A DNA stretch of 33,382 bases from an uncultured Propionibacteriaceae bacterium. GTDB lineage: Bacteria > Actinomycetota > Actinomycetes > Propionibacteriales > Propionibacteriaceae. Position numbers and translations under genes: made by a program. Shown here piece by piece: positions 7,721 to 16,188 of this stretch. How positions within the stretch are numbered: position 1 is the stretch's first letter; every line of letters starts with the position of its first letter. Location: positions 1 to 33,382 of the forward strand of contig CALKHV010000174.1 of the NCBI GenBank assembly GCA_937988865.1, in the 5' to 3' direction. The notes beneath the pieces are model-generated. The model was not told the origin of the DNA. It worked only from the letters and a program-made list of their open reading frames with translations, and did no database searches.

Positions 7721-9076
7721 ATGGAGATCGCCGCGTCCCTGCACCTCAACCCCGACCCCAGCGGGACGCACCAGGACTGGATCCGACACCTGCCCGACGG
7801 CACCGTCAAGACCGTCAACCCCATCACCGGCGTCGAGGTCTGGACCGTCGCAGGCCGCGGCAACCGCCCCCTCGGCACCTCCACCCCCGACGCGACACCC
7901 CTCCCTCCGGACGCCCACACCGCCACCTGCGCCTTCTGCGCCGACCGTTACCTCGAGAGCCCGCCCGAGCGGTCGCGGCTCGTCGCGTCCGGGTCGGGAT
8001 ATCGGCAACTCGACCACGTGGGCGCCGACCAGCTCTTCTCCACCCGCGCCGAGTTCCGGCGCATCCCCAACCTGTTCCAGATCATGACGTATGAGTACTG
8101 GCACGAGAACTACGGCTTCGACCTGTCCGCGTCCGCCAGGGCCGCCCGCGAGGCCTACCTCTCAACCCCCGAGGGCCTCGAGCACGTGCGCTCCATGGCG
8201 GTCACCAAGGCCCGCGCCGCCGGACGCCCGGTCGGCCCCGACGACATCGGCACCGTCGAACTGCTCGCCGCCTGCGACGGATTCTTCGGCAGCGGGCACG
8301 ACCTCGTGGTCCCGAGACGCCATTTCACCGACGACGCCACCGATTCGTCCCAGCTCGCCTCGTCCGGGACGCTCACTCCCGACGAACACTCCGCCTACAC
8401 CGACCTCACCGCGGCGACCGCCGCCGACCTGTACGACGACTTCCCCCACGCGCGCTACGTCGCGGTCTACCAGAACTGGCTGAAGCCGGCCGGTGCGTCC
8501 TTCGACCACCTCCACAAGCAGATCGTGGCCATCGACGATGTGGGGATCAACAACGCCACGGCGATCCGCAAGTTGTCAGTGCACCCCCAGGCCTTCAACG
8601 ACTGGGCGGTGAACGTCGGCATCGACAATCGACTCGTCCTCGCCGAGAACGCCCACGCGATCGCGTATGCAGGTTTCGGGCACCGCTACCCGGCCATCGA
8701 GGTCTTCTCCAAGGATCCGGTGAACGAACCGTGGCTGCAGTCCCCGGCCGCGAGGCGCGGGATGAGCGACCTCGTCCACGCGATGCACGCCGCGTCCGGG
8801 TCGGGGGTGGCATCCAACGAGGAGTGGCACAGTCGCCCACCGGACGCGGGCGTGGCGATGCCGTGGCGCATCATCATCAAGTTGCGCATCTCGACCCTCG
8901 CAGGCTTCGAGGGCGGCACGCGGATCTACCTCACCACGATCGCCCCGGACGGACTTCGCGACCGGCTGGCGCCACGACTCCGCGAACTGAGGGACGCGGG
9001 TCTCATCGCCCCGATACAACTCGGCGCCGAGTGCGCCGCGCGACGCGGCTGCCTGACCTACGTCGAGGGACGCTGA
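7721..9076 (+). CDS. GalT-like DUF4921-family protein
   Basis: A 451-residue protein resembling galactose-1-phosphate uridylyltransferase and HIT-fold nucleotidyl transferases. C70-x2-C73 could be half of a zinc site, and H263-L-H265-K-Q267 corresponds to the HPHxQ active-site loop of GalT, in which the second His is the nucleophile. It is longer than GalT and matches what is catalogued as DUF4921, so I make no specific reaction claim; a nucleotide-sugar or nucleotidyl transfer step is a reasonable inference. No sugar-metabolism genes surround it. The start has TAGGGT with 8 nt to ATG; a GGAGG lies only 1 nt from ATG, so it is unlikely to be the ribosome binding site. Confidence 0.75.
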   Translation: MEIAASLHLNPDPSGTHQDWIRHLPDGTVKTVNPITGVEVWTVAGRGNRPLGTSTPDATPLPPDAHTATCAFCADRYLESPPERSRLVASGSGYRQLDHVGADQLFSTRAEFRRIPNLFQIMTYEYWHENYGFDLSASARAAREAYLSTPEGLEHVRSMAVTKARAAGRPVGPDDIGTVELLAACDGFFGSGHDLVVPRRHFTDDATDSSQLASSGTLTPDEHSAYTDLTAATAADLYDDFPHARYVAVYQNWLKPAGASFDHLHKQIVAIDDVGINNATAIRKLSVHPQAFNDWAVNVGIDNRLVLAENAHAIAYAGFGHRYPAIEVFSKDPVNEPWLQSPAARRGMSDLVHAMHAASGSGVASNEEWHSRPPDAGVAMPWRIIIKLRISTLAGFEGGTRIYLTTIAPDGLRDRLAPRLRELRDAGLIAPIQLGAECAARRGCLTYVEGR

Positions 9077-9179
9077 GCGGCGCCACCTGCCCACCAACGG
9101 CAATCGGCCGCCCACAAACTGGGCACCTCCACTAATTGAGAGGCGCCCTGTCATGCCCCTCGCATAGGCTGGACGGGCC

Positions 9180-11069
9180 ATGCAGACATTCCCACCCCGC
9201 GTCGACGCCTTCAGCGTGCGCTCCCGCGTCCCGGGGGCGGGCTCCCGTCACCCCGGCGACCCGGACACCTCCTCCCCCTCGCGCTTCCTGCTGTGGATCC
9301 TGCGGGGACAGTGGCAGATCGTCGCCATCTCGGTGGCCATGGGGCTGCTGTGGTTCCTGCCCAGCGCGCTGTCGCCGTACCTGATGGGCCGCGCCATCGA
9401 CGAGGGCGTGTTGACCCACGACTTCGGACGCACGGCCATGTGGGCGTCCCTCATGTTCGTGTCGATCGCGATCGGTGTGGTCGGCGGGGTGGCGATGCAC
9501 ACGGCGGCGGTCACCGGCTGGCTGATCGCGCTCTACCGCACCATGCAGCTGGTCGTCCGCAAGGTGTCCCAGTTGGGGCACGTGATGCCACGCCGCACAC
9601 CGACCGGTGAGGTGCTGAGCGTGGCTGCAGGTGACTCCGACACGTTCGGGGCCACGACCGAGATCGTCGGACGCGCGATCGCCGCGCTGGGTGCGTTCGT
9701 CTTCGTGGCCTTCCTCGTACTGAACGAGTCATTCAAGCTGGGCGTCCTCGTGCTGGTCGCGGCCCCACTGCTGGTGGGCGCGGCGAGTCCGTTGCTACGT
9801 CCCCTGGGACGCGCGCAGGCCACTGAACGCTCGCGCCTCTCGGAACTGACCGGCATGGCCACCGACATCGTGGCCGGCCTGCGGATCCTGCGCGGCGTGG
9901 GCGGCGAGCGGACGTTCGGCGACAACTACGCCGTGCAATCGCAGCGCGTCCGCGAATCGGGCGTTGTCGCAGGCACCTGGCAGGCCGGCGTCGACTCGCT
10001 GGCGGTGCTGCTCTCGGGCCTCCTGCTCGTGGCGCTCACCTGGCTTGGCACCCTCGAAATGCTCGCCGGACGCCTGACCATCGGTCAGCTGATCAGCTTC
10101 TTCGGCTACGCCATCTTCATGGTCTGGCCGATCCAGACCTTCTTCGAGTTCGTGCAGAAGTGGGTCCAGGGCCTGGTCAGCGCCCAGAAGACCATCGCGA
10201 CGCTGGGTCAGCTCTCGCCGTGGCACGCCCCTGCGTCCCCGGTTCCGCTGCCCGCCCACGCCACGATCGTGGACGCGAAATCGGGTTTCGTCGCCGAACC
10301 CGGACGCCTCACCGTTGTCGTGTCGGCCCTGCCGGACGACTCGGCAGCCCTGGCCGATCGCCTCGGACGCTATCTCCCCAGCGACGAGGAGCCCGTCTCG
10401 AGTGACGTCGACGACGACCTCAGGGGACGCGCGCGCCGGCGCGCGAAGGCCGGGAAGCTGCGTGAGCGCGCCGAACGCGCCCGCCACGACGAAGAACTTG
10501 CAGCGGCCCAGTGGGGCGTCACCGTGGGCGGGGTCGACCTCGCACAGGTCACGCTGGAGGAGGTGCGCGCTCGCATCCTCGTGAGCGACACCGCGTCCCT
10601 CGTCTTCGCCGGCACCCTGCAGCAGCTCATCGACCCCCACGCACGCGCGTCCCGCGAGCAGGCCGACGAGGTGCTGCGCGTCGCGAACGCCGAGGAGATC
10701 TACGACTCCCTGCCGGGTGGCTGGCAGGGCATCCTTGACGAGCGTGGACGCGGACTGTCCGGCGGCCAACGTCAGCGGCTCGTGCTGGCGCGCGCCCTGC
10801 TGGCAGACCCCGAGGTGCTCATCCTCGTCGAGCCGACGTCCGCGGTGGACGCCCACACCGAGGCCCGAATCGCTGTCCGTCTGGCCGACCACAGGCGTGG
10901 ACGCACGACGATCCTCACCAGCGTCTCGCCGCTGCTGCTGCACCAGGCCGACGACGTGGTGCTGCTCGTGGACGGCGTCGCCGTCGTCCACGGGACGCAC
11001 GAACACCTGCTCGCCACCAGCGCGGCCTACCGGTCCGTCGTCGCACGAGGCCTGGAGGCGGACGCGTGA
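9180..11069 (+). CDS. ABC exporter subunit with degenerate ATP site
   Basis: A 629-residue half-transporter: six-helix ABC type 1 membrane domain (about residues 35-340) followed by an ATPase domain. Where Walker A should be (about 373-390) the sequence is EPGRLTVVVSALPDDSAAL, with no GxxGxGKS/T. A highly charged insert follows (about 402-445, rich in Arg, Lys, Asp, Glu). The signature LSGGQ (526-530) is perfect. Walker B reads LILVEPTSAVD (547-557), with V in place of the Mg-binding Asp, and the H-loop His is absent (TSVSPLL, 580-586). It can therefore donate a signature motif but not bind ATP canonically. It overlaps the next gene by 4 bp (GTGA) and must pair with it. TAGGCT lies 9 nt before ATG. 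Confidence 0.9.
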   Translation: MQTFPPRVDAFSVRSRVPGAGSRHPGDPDTSSPSRFLLWILRGQWQIVAISVAMGLLWFLPSALSPYLMGRAIDEGVLTHDFGRTAMWASLMFVSIAIGVVGGVAMHTAAVTGWLIALYRTMQLVVRKVSQLGHVMPRRTPTGEVLSVAAGDSDTFGATTEIVGRAIAALGAFVFVAFLVLNESFKLGVLVLVAAPLLVGAASPLLRPLGRAQATERSRLSELTGMATDIVAGLRILRGVGGERTFGDNYAVQSQRVRESGVVAGTWQAGVDSLAVLLSGLLLVALTWLGTLEMLAGRLTIGQLISFFGYAIFMVWPIQTFFEFVQKWVQGLVSAQKTIATLGQLSPWHAPASPVPLPAHATIVDAKSGFVAEPGRLTVVVSALPDDSAALADRLGRYLPSDEEPVSSDVDDDLRGRARRRAKAGKLRERAERARHDEELAAAQWGVTVGGVDLAQVTLEEVRARILVSDTASLVFAGTLQQLIDPHARASREQADEVLRVANAEEIYDSLPGGWQGILDERGRGLSGGQRQRLVLARALLADPEVLILVEPTSAVDAHTEARIAVRLADHRRGRTTILTSVSPLLLHQADDVVLLVDGVAVVHGTHEHLLATSAAYRSVVARGLEADA

Positions 11070-12997
11070 GTGTCGACCTGTTGCAGACGTCCGCCGAGAC
11101 CTGGCAGGACGCGGGGACGCCTGAGTCGCGCGTCCCGGAACTGCTGACCGTGCACGACGACTGGCCGGTGCTGCGCCGGATCCCCGGTCTGTGGCAGCGC
11201 CACGCGCTGCGTCGACAGAGGGCCGACGACTACTACGCGGGCTCACGGAACCCGGAACGCGGTCTTCCGGTGGCCGAGAACTCGGCCGTGCTCGCCTTCC
11301 TCAAGGACTTGCTGGGGTCGCGGCGCACGGTCGTGATCTGGCTCGTCGTGCTCAACGCGGCCGCGGGTTTCGCCGGGCTGATCGTGCCCCGCGTGCTCGG
11401 CCAGTTGGTCGACCGGGCGACGACGGGCGGGGACGACCTCGCCGCGTCCCTGAACGGGCTCGCGCTGGGGGTCGCCGGCATCGTGGTGGTTCAGGCGTTG
11501 CTCACCTTCGCGGCCCGTCGGATCTCGGCCGTCTTCGGGCAGGACCTCCTGGCGTCTGCCAGGGAACAGATCGTCCGGACGGTGCTCAAGCTCCCCTTGT
11601 CGAAGGTGGAGTCGGCGTCCACGGGCGACCTGGTGACCCGCGTCACCCGGGACGTCTCGACCATGTCGGGGGCGGTCCGCTGGGCACTACCGCAACTCGT
11701 GATCGCGGGCGTCATGACGGTCCTCACCCTCGTCGCCATGTTCGCCAACTCGCTGCTGCTCGGTCTGCCGACGATCGCTGCGCTCGTGCTGCTGTTCTTC
11801 GTCGTCCGCCGGTACCTGGCGCGTGCGCCGATGGGCTACATCACCGAGGGTGGCACGTATTCGGTCATCAACACCTCCCTCACCGAGTCGGTCGAGGGCG
11901 CGCGGACGGTCGAGGCACTGGGACTGCAGGACTACCGCACCAAGCTGACGGACGCCGACATCGCGGTGTCGGGCCAGGCCGAGCGCTACACCATGAGCCT
12001 GCGCAACCTCATGTTCCTGTTCATGGACTTCGCCTATCAGGGCCCGCTGGTCTTCATCGTGCTGCTCGGCGGCTACGGCTACACGCGTGGGTGGGTGACA
12101 CTGGGCCAGATCACCGCCGCCGCGATCTACACCCAGCAACTGGTCGAACCGATGGATCGGCTCGTTCAGACCCTCGACCGGCTGCAGGTGGGCATGGCGT
12201 CCACGACCCGTCTGCTCGGTATTGCTGCCGTGCCGCAGGACCGGGTTCCCGGTGAAGAGCTCCCCGAGGGGGAGGGTCTCATCGCCGCGGACGTCCGCTT
12301 CGCCTACCGCGAGGGTCATGACGTGCTGCACGGCATCGACCTCACGGTCCATCCGGGCGAGCGGTTGGCGATCGTCGGTCCGTCCGGGTCGGGCAAGTCG
12401 ACCCTCGGACGCCTGCTCGCCGGCATCAACGGTCCGCGCACCGGTGCGGTTCAGGTGGGTGGCGTGAACCTCATGGAACTGCCCCTCGACGTCCTGCGGA
12501 CCCGGGTCGCGCTCGTCACCCAGGAACACCACGTCTTCGTCGGCAGCATCCGCGACAACATCGTCCTCGCGCGGGAGACCACCGCGACGGACGACGAGGT
12601 CAACGCAGCGTTGGCCGCCGTGGACGCCGGCGACTGGGTCGAGCGGCTCCCCGACGGCATGCGGACGTTGGTGGGCTCGGGAAAGCAGGTCCTCACACCC
12701 GCACAAGCCCAGCAGGTCGCCCTGGCGAGACTGGTCATCGCCGACCCGCACACGCTCGTGCTCGACGAGGCGACCTCCCTCATCGACCCCCAGACCGCCC
12801 GTCACCTCGAGGGGTCGATGGCGGCCCTGCTGGAGGACCGCGCAGTGGTCGCGATCGCCCACCGCCTCCACACCGCCCACGACGCCGACCGCATCGCGGT
12901 GGTCATCGACGGACGCATCGCCGAACTCGGCAGCCACCACGAACTGATCGATCTCGACGGGGAATATGCATCCCTGTGGCGTGCCTGGACGAGCTGA
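11066..12997 (+). CDS. ABC exporter subunit with catalytic ATP site
   Basis: A 643-residue partner half-transporter starting at GTG inside the preceding stop. A soluble extension of about 85 residues precedes six membrane helices (about 86-350). The ATPase domain has an intact Walker A, GPSGSGKST at 438-446, Walker B LVLDE at 564-568 with catalytic Glu568, and His599 in IAHRL. Its signature is degenerate, LTPAQ at 543-547 instead of LSGGQ. Combined with the upstream subunit this gives one fully canonical and one fully dead composite ATP site, as in heterodimeric exporters such as TM287/288. Substrate is unknown; lipids, peptides or drugs are all possible. It ends 141 bp before nrfH, with an inverted GTCGCT/AGCGAC pair (13025-13030, 13043-13048) that may end transcription. 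Confidence 0.92.
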   Translation: MSVDLLQTSAETWQDAGTPESRVPELLTVHDDWPVLRRIPGLWQRHALRRQRADDYYAGSRNPERGLPVAENSAVLAFLKDLLGSRRTVVIWLVVLNAAAGFAGLIVPRVLGQLVDRATTGGDDLAASLNGLALGVAGIVVVQALLTFAARRISAVFGQDLLASAREQIVRTVLKLPLSKVESASTGDLVTRVTRDVSTMSGAVRWALPQLVIAGVMTVLTLVAMFANSLLLGLPTIAALVLLFFVVRRYLARAPMGYITEGGTYSVINTSLTESVEGARTVEALGLQDYRTKLTDADIAVSGQAERYTMSLRNLMFLFMDFAYQGPLVFIVLLGGYGYTRGWVTLGQITAAAIYTQQLVEPMDRLVQTLDRLQVGMASTTRLLGIAAVPQDRVPGEELPEGEGLIAADVRFAYREGHDVLHGIDLTVHPGERLAIVGPSGSGKSTLGRLLAGINGPRTGAVQVGGVNLMELPLDVLRTRVALVTQEHHVFVGSIRDNIVLARETTATDDEVNAALAAVDAGDWVERLPDGMRTLVGSGKQVLTPAQAQQVALARLVIADPHTLVLDEATSLIDPQTARHLEGSMAALLEDRAVVAIAHRLHTAHDADRIAVVIDGRIAELGSHHELIDLDGEYASLWRAWTS

Positions 12998-13014
12998 CTT
13001 CCGCGTGCGATCAG

Positions 13015-13080
13015 TGTGACAAATGTCGCTCTCGCGGTTGAAAGCGACTCCAGCTGTGACGAACCTGTGAGGTCTAGCCT
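13015..13080 (+). promoter_or_regulatory. nrfH promoter with repeated TGTGA half-sites
   Basis: A -10 box TAGCCT at 13075-13080 would start a leader of about 50 nt before nrfH. Upstream are TGTGAC at 13015-13020 and 13055-13060 and TGTGAG at 13066-13071. The last two are 11 bp apart, one helical turn on the same face, as in direct-repeat operators of OmpR-type regulators such as GlnR or MtrA. Which regulator binds is unknown; control by oxygen, nitrite or nitrogen supply would make sense. Confidence 0.4.
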
Positions 13081-13138
13081 GACAAATGGTGGCTGCGTGG
13101 CTGCCGACGTTGTGGACGCCTCGTGAAGGGGGGACGAC

Positions 13139-13633
13139 ATGTCATGGAACAAGTCGTCGATCCTGTCGGCAATGGGTGGTCCGGTGGGCGCCGCGATCTG
13201 GATCTTCTCCGGATTGTTCGGCGTCCTGTTCGGGGTTGCAGTGTTCACCTTCGGTTACGCGAACGGCTTCGCCTACTTCGGCCACGACCCCGCCACCTGC
13301 AACAGCTGTCACGCCATGAACGAGCAGTACAACGCCTGGAAGACCGGTAGTCACAAGAACGTGGCCGGTTGTGGCGACTGCCACGCGCCGCACGACAACA
13401 TCGTTCACTACTACTGGAACAAGGCCGACAACGGATTCTGGCACTCGCTGAAGTTCACGACTCAGAACTACCCGGAGAACATTCAGATTCGCGAAGTCAA
13501 CCGCAAGATCACGCAGGCTGCCTGCCTCCATTGCCATGAAGAGATGGTGGCAGACATCGAGATGACACGACTGGGCACCGACAAGACCGTTGACTGCCTG
13601 CATTGCCACAGTGACGTCGGACACAAGAGGTGA
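13139..13633 (+). CDS. nrfH: Cytochrome c nitrite reductase small subunit NrfH
   Basis: A 164-residue NapC/NirT-family tetrahaem cytochrome that oxidises menaquinol and hands electrons to NrfA. A single N-terminal membrane anchor (about residues 16-40) is followed by four CxxCH sites at C54-H58, C78-H82, C129-H133 and C153-H157. The first is CxxCHxM (M60), typical of NrfH, where Met ligates the quinol-proximal haem. Start ATG 13139 follows a GAAGGGGGG ribosome binding site with 5-6 nt spacing, so unlike most genes here it has a leader. The stop is immediately followed by nrfA. Confidence 0.95.
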   Translation: MSWNKSSILSAMGGPVGAAIWIFSGLFGVLFGVAVFTFGYANGFAYFGHDPATCNSCHAMNEQYNAWKTGSHKNVAGCGDCHAPHDNIVHYYWNKADNGFWHSLKFTTQNYPENIQIREVNRKITQAACLHCHEEMVADIEMTRLGTDKTVDCLHCHSDVGHKR

Positions 13634-13638
13634 GGGGA

Positions 13639-15099
13639 ATGGCTGAGACTCCGCAGGAGAAGCCCGTGAGGCCGTCGCGGAAGAAGTGGTGGTGGATCAT
13701 CCCCCTGGTCGCCGTGGGTGGGGCCCTGGTCACGTTCGGGATCGTTTCGCTCCTGCTCAACATCGCCGAGAAGAAGCAGGAGGCGAGTCATCCCTACTTC
13801 CAGGTCGTCGAACTCACCGACACCACCGTTGACCCGGCTGTGTGGGGACAGAATTTCCCGATCCAGTACGAGGCCTTCACCAAGACCGCCCAGATGCCTG
13901 ACGACGAGAAGGTCGCCCGGACGCCGACCGCCGAAGACCCCCGCGAGTTCACCGCACTGAGCAAGCTCGAGGCCGACCCCCGACTCGTCACGATGTGGCA
14001 GGGGTACGCCTTCTCGGTGGACTACCGCGAACCCCGGGGCCACGCCTACACGCTGATCGACCAGCTCTACACGCGCCGCATGCTTGAGTTCAAACAGCCC
14101 GGCGCGTGCATCAACTGCCATGCGTCCACCGTCGTGCTGATGAACAATCTCGGCAACGGCGACACGATGGCCGGGTGGGCCACGATGAACAAGACTCCGT
14201 ACAAGGAACTGGCGACCAATCCGGACGCCCAGCACCCGGTGGCGTGCATCGACTGCCATGAGCCGCAGACCATGAAGCTGCGCGTGACGCGTCCCGCCTT
14301 CATCGAAGGCATCAAGGAGTACAAGGCGAGCGTCGGGGTCGCCGACTTCGATCCCAACAAGGACGCGTCCCCCAACGAGATGCGCACCTATGTGTGTGCC
14401 CAGTGCCACGTCGAGTACTACTTCAAGGGAGAAGAGAAGACGCTCACGTTCCCCTGGGAGAAGGGCCTCACGGTTGACGACGCACTCGCCTACTACGACG
14501 AGGTGGGTTGGTCTGACTTCACCCACAAGCTCACCGGAGCGAATGTGGTCAAGGCACAACATCCCGATTTCGAGACGTGGAGCAACGGCGTCCATGCACG
14601 CGCCGGCGTCACGTGCGCTGATTGCCACATGCCGTACAAGCGCGTGGGTGCGTCCAAGGTTTCAGACCACTGGGTTCGCAGCCCCATGAAGGACAACGTC
14701 AACGCGTCCTGCCTCACCTGCCACCACGAGACGGAGGCAGAGATGAAGGAGCGGGTCCAGGTGATCCATGACCGCTACGACCACGCGAAGAACATCAGCT
14801 TCGATGCGCTCGACCAGCTCATCACCGACATTGAGGCCGCCCAGAAGAACGGTGTTGCGACTGACCTGCTCGATTCAGCCCGCACCCACCAGCGCAAGGC
14901 GCAGTTCTTCCTCGACTATGTGGTGTCCGAGAACAGTCGGGGATTCCATGCCCCCGCCTACACCATCCGCATTCTCAACGACGTCACCGACGAGTCGCGG
15001 CGCGGACAGTTGGCACTGCTCGGTCATGAAATGCCCGCCTCGTCGACCAGCACGCCGGCCACCCCGTCCGCCACTCCATCGGCCACGCCGTCGAGGTGA
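13639..15099 (+). CDS. nrfA: Ammonia-forming cytochrome c nitrite reductase NrfA
   Basis: A 486-residue pentahaem enzyme that reduces nitrite to ammonium with six electrons, held outside the membrane by an uncleaved-looking N-terminal helix (about 17-41). There are five haem sites, C157INCH161, C203IDCH207, C253AQCH257, C326ADCH330 and C358LTCH362. The first is the catalytic haem, which is CxxCK in enterobacterial NrfA, so this is a CxxCH-type enzyme. Active-site equivalents appear at R133, Y260 (in CHVEYYF) and H308; K305-x-Q307 with E259 suggest the calcium site is present. The C-terminus is an unusual ATPS-repeat tail. Start: ATG 13639 with GAGGGG just upstream; GTG 13630, overlapping the nrfH stop, is an alternative. 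Confidence 0.95.
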   Translation: MAETPQEKPVRPSRKKWWWIIPLVAVGGALVTFGIVSLLLNIAEKKQEASHPYFQVVELTDTTVDPAVWGQNFPIQYEAFTKTAQMPDDEKVARTPTAEDPREFTALSKLEADPRLVTMWQGYAFSVDYREPRGHAYTLIDQLYTRRMLEFKQPGACINCHASTVVLMNNLGNGDTMAGWATMNKTPYKELATNPDAQHPVACIDCHEPQTMKLRVTRPAFIEGIKEYKASVGVADFDPNKDASPNEMRTYVCAQCHVEYYFKGEEKTLTFPWEKGLTVDDALAYYDEVGWSDFTHKLTGANVVKAQHPDFETWSNGVHARAGVTCADCHMPYKRVGASKVSDHWVRSPMKDNVNASCLTCHHETEAEMKERVQVIHDRYDHAKNISFDALDQLITDIEAAQKNGVATDLLDSARTHQRKAQFFLDYVVSENSRGFHAPAYTIRILNDVTDESRRGQLALLGHEMPASSTSTPATPSATPSATPSR

Positions 15100-15119
15100 T
15101 GACGAGTCACGCGCACGCC

Positions 15120-15158
15120 AAGGGGGAGGGGCCCGAAGTGGGCCCCTCCGCCTTGTTT
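15120..15158 (+). terminator. Rho-independent terminator after nrfHA
   Basis: A 15-bp stem (arms 15120-15134 and 15140-15154, one mismatch) with a GAAGT loop and a short T-rich tail (GTTT). It would separate nrfHA from the maturation genes or attenuate read-through into them. Confidence 0.85.
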
Positions 15159-15163
15159 ATGCT
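15158..15163 (+). promoter_or_regulatory. Candidate -10 box for the cytochrome maturation operon
   Basis: TATGCT directly abuts the nrfHA terminator and would give a leader of about 60 nt ahead of the TPR gene at 15233. No clear -35 was recognised, partly because that position lies inside the terminator stem. Confidence 0.4.
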
Positions 15164-15232
15164 GGGGATCACGCAGCCAAATCCGCTTGCCACGCGCCGG
15201 ATCGCAGCCGCCGGATGGGAGTGGAGGTCATC

Positions 15233-16180
15233 ATGATCCGCAATGGAGCATCGAACGGGGGCACGGGTGACCCGGCGGAGTTGACGCGAGCATTGTTTGC
15301 GTCGCTGGGGCTCCCCGACGACGCCGGCCGCGACGAGATCGGACGGGCCCACGAGGCCCTGACCGCCTTCCTTGCCTCTGCCCCCGATGAACTGGCCGGG
15401 TGGGCAGCGCAGCAGTCCGTCGCCGCCGAGGCCGCCTTCACGCTGCTCTCCGGCCGGACGCCGACGGCCGCCACGACGACGGACTCAACCAGCGAGGCCG
15501 ACGACCGTGCGTCCGACCCGGACCCCGACGCCGACGACGTGCCCCTGCGTCCGCGTTCTCGCCCTGCCACCCGGTCGGCTGCGCCTGTCTCCGGACGTCC
15601 CGGCTACTCCACCTGGGCCAGGGCGGGTCTGGTCGTCGCCATCGTCGCAGTCGTGGTGGGCGTCTACTTCATGGGTGATCGGACGCCGGCAACGCAGGCG
15701 TCGGTGACACCGACTGCGTCCAGCACGGCCACGCCCGTCGACGTGGCCAAGGTGACCGCGCTGATGGACCAGCTGTCGGATGATCCCGAGAACGTGGGCA
15801 CGATGAAGCAGCTCGCGGACCTCTATTCGGCTGCCGACGAGTGGAAGTCGGCCGCGGTCTGGCGGCAGAAGGTGGTCGACCTCGCGCCCGCCGACGTCGA
15901 GGCGCGCCTCGTGCTGGGTGTCGCCTACTTCAACAGCTCCAACCTCGCCGACGCCGAGGCGCAATGGCTCAAGGTCGTCGAGCTCGACCCGAAGGCGGCA
16001 GAGGCCTACTACGATCTCGGATTCCTCTACCTCAGCAGCACCCCGTCCGACCCGGTGACGGCGAAGCAGATGTGGCGGAAGGTCGTCGAGATCGATCCCG
16101 AGTCCGACATCGCCAAGGTTGTGGCCGGTCACATCGCGGCCCTGGACGCGTCCCCCTCTCCGTCGGCCTCCGGACGCTAG
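15233..16180 (+). CDS. Membrane-anchored TPR protein, NrfG/CcmI-like
   Basis: A 315-residue protein with a cytoplasmic N-terminal region (about 13-75) that weakly recalls a J-domain-like or helical scaffold, a disordered acidic Ser/Thr/Pro linker (about 76-125), one membrane helix (129-148) and an external tetratricopeptide domain (about 170-303). In proteobacteria the TPR proteins NrfG and CcmI hold the C-terminus of apocytochromes for haem ligation, so by position between nrfHA and the Ccs genes this is likely an apocytochrome holder; that is inference. ATG 15233 follows a GGAGG with 6 nt spacing; an in-frame ATG at 15215 overlaps that site and is less likely. The next gene starts 8 nt after the stop. 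Confidence 0.75.
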   Translation: MIRNGASNGGTGDPAELTRALFASLGLPDDAGRDEIGRAHEALTAFLASAPDELAGWAAQQSVAAEAAFTLLSGRTPTAATTTDSTSEADDRASDPDPDADDVPLRPRSRPATRSAAPVSGRPGYSTWARAGLVVAIVAVVVGVYFMGDRTPATQASVTPTASSTATPVDVAKVTALMDQLSDDPENVGTMKQLADLYSAADEWKSAAVWRQKVVDLAPADVEARLVLGVAYFNSSNLADAEAQWLKVVELDPKAAEAYYDLGFLYLSSTPSDPVTAKQMWRKVVEIDPESDIAKVVAGHIAALDASPSPSASGR

Positions 16181-16188
16181 GAGCCCCC

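Noticed and set aside
9552..10500. Frameshift or sequencing error as the cause of the missing Walker A in the first ABC subunit
   Set aside because: The frame is continuous, codon use stays normal through the insert, and the downstream signature motif is intact. The partner subunit shows the complementary defect, as expected for a coevolved pair.
13025..13048. A riboswitch in the nrfH upstream region
   Set aside because: Only a simple GTCGCT/AGCGAC inverted pair is visible, and it lies upstream of the likely transcription start. No known riboswitch core was recognised.
15215..15232. ATG 15215 as the start of the TPR protein
   Set aside because: It is in frame, but the GGAGG ribosome binding site for ATG 15233 lies inside these codons and no ribosome binding site precedes 15215.
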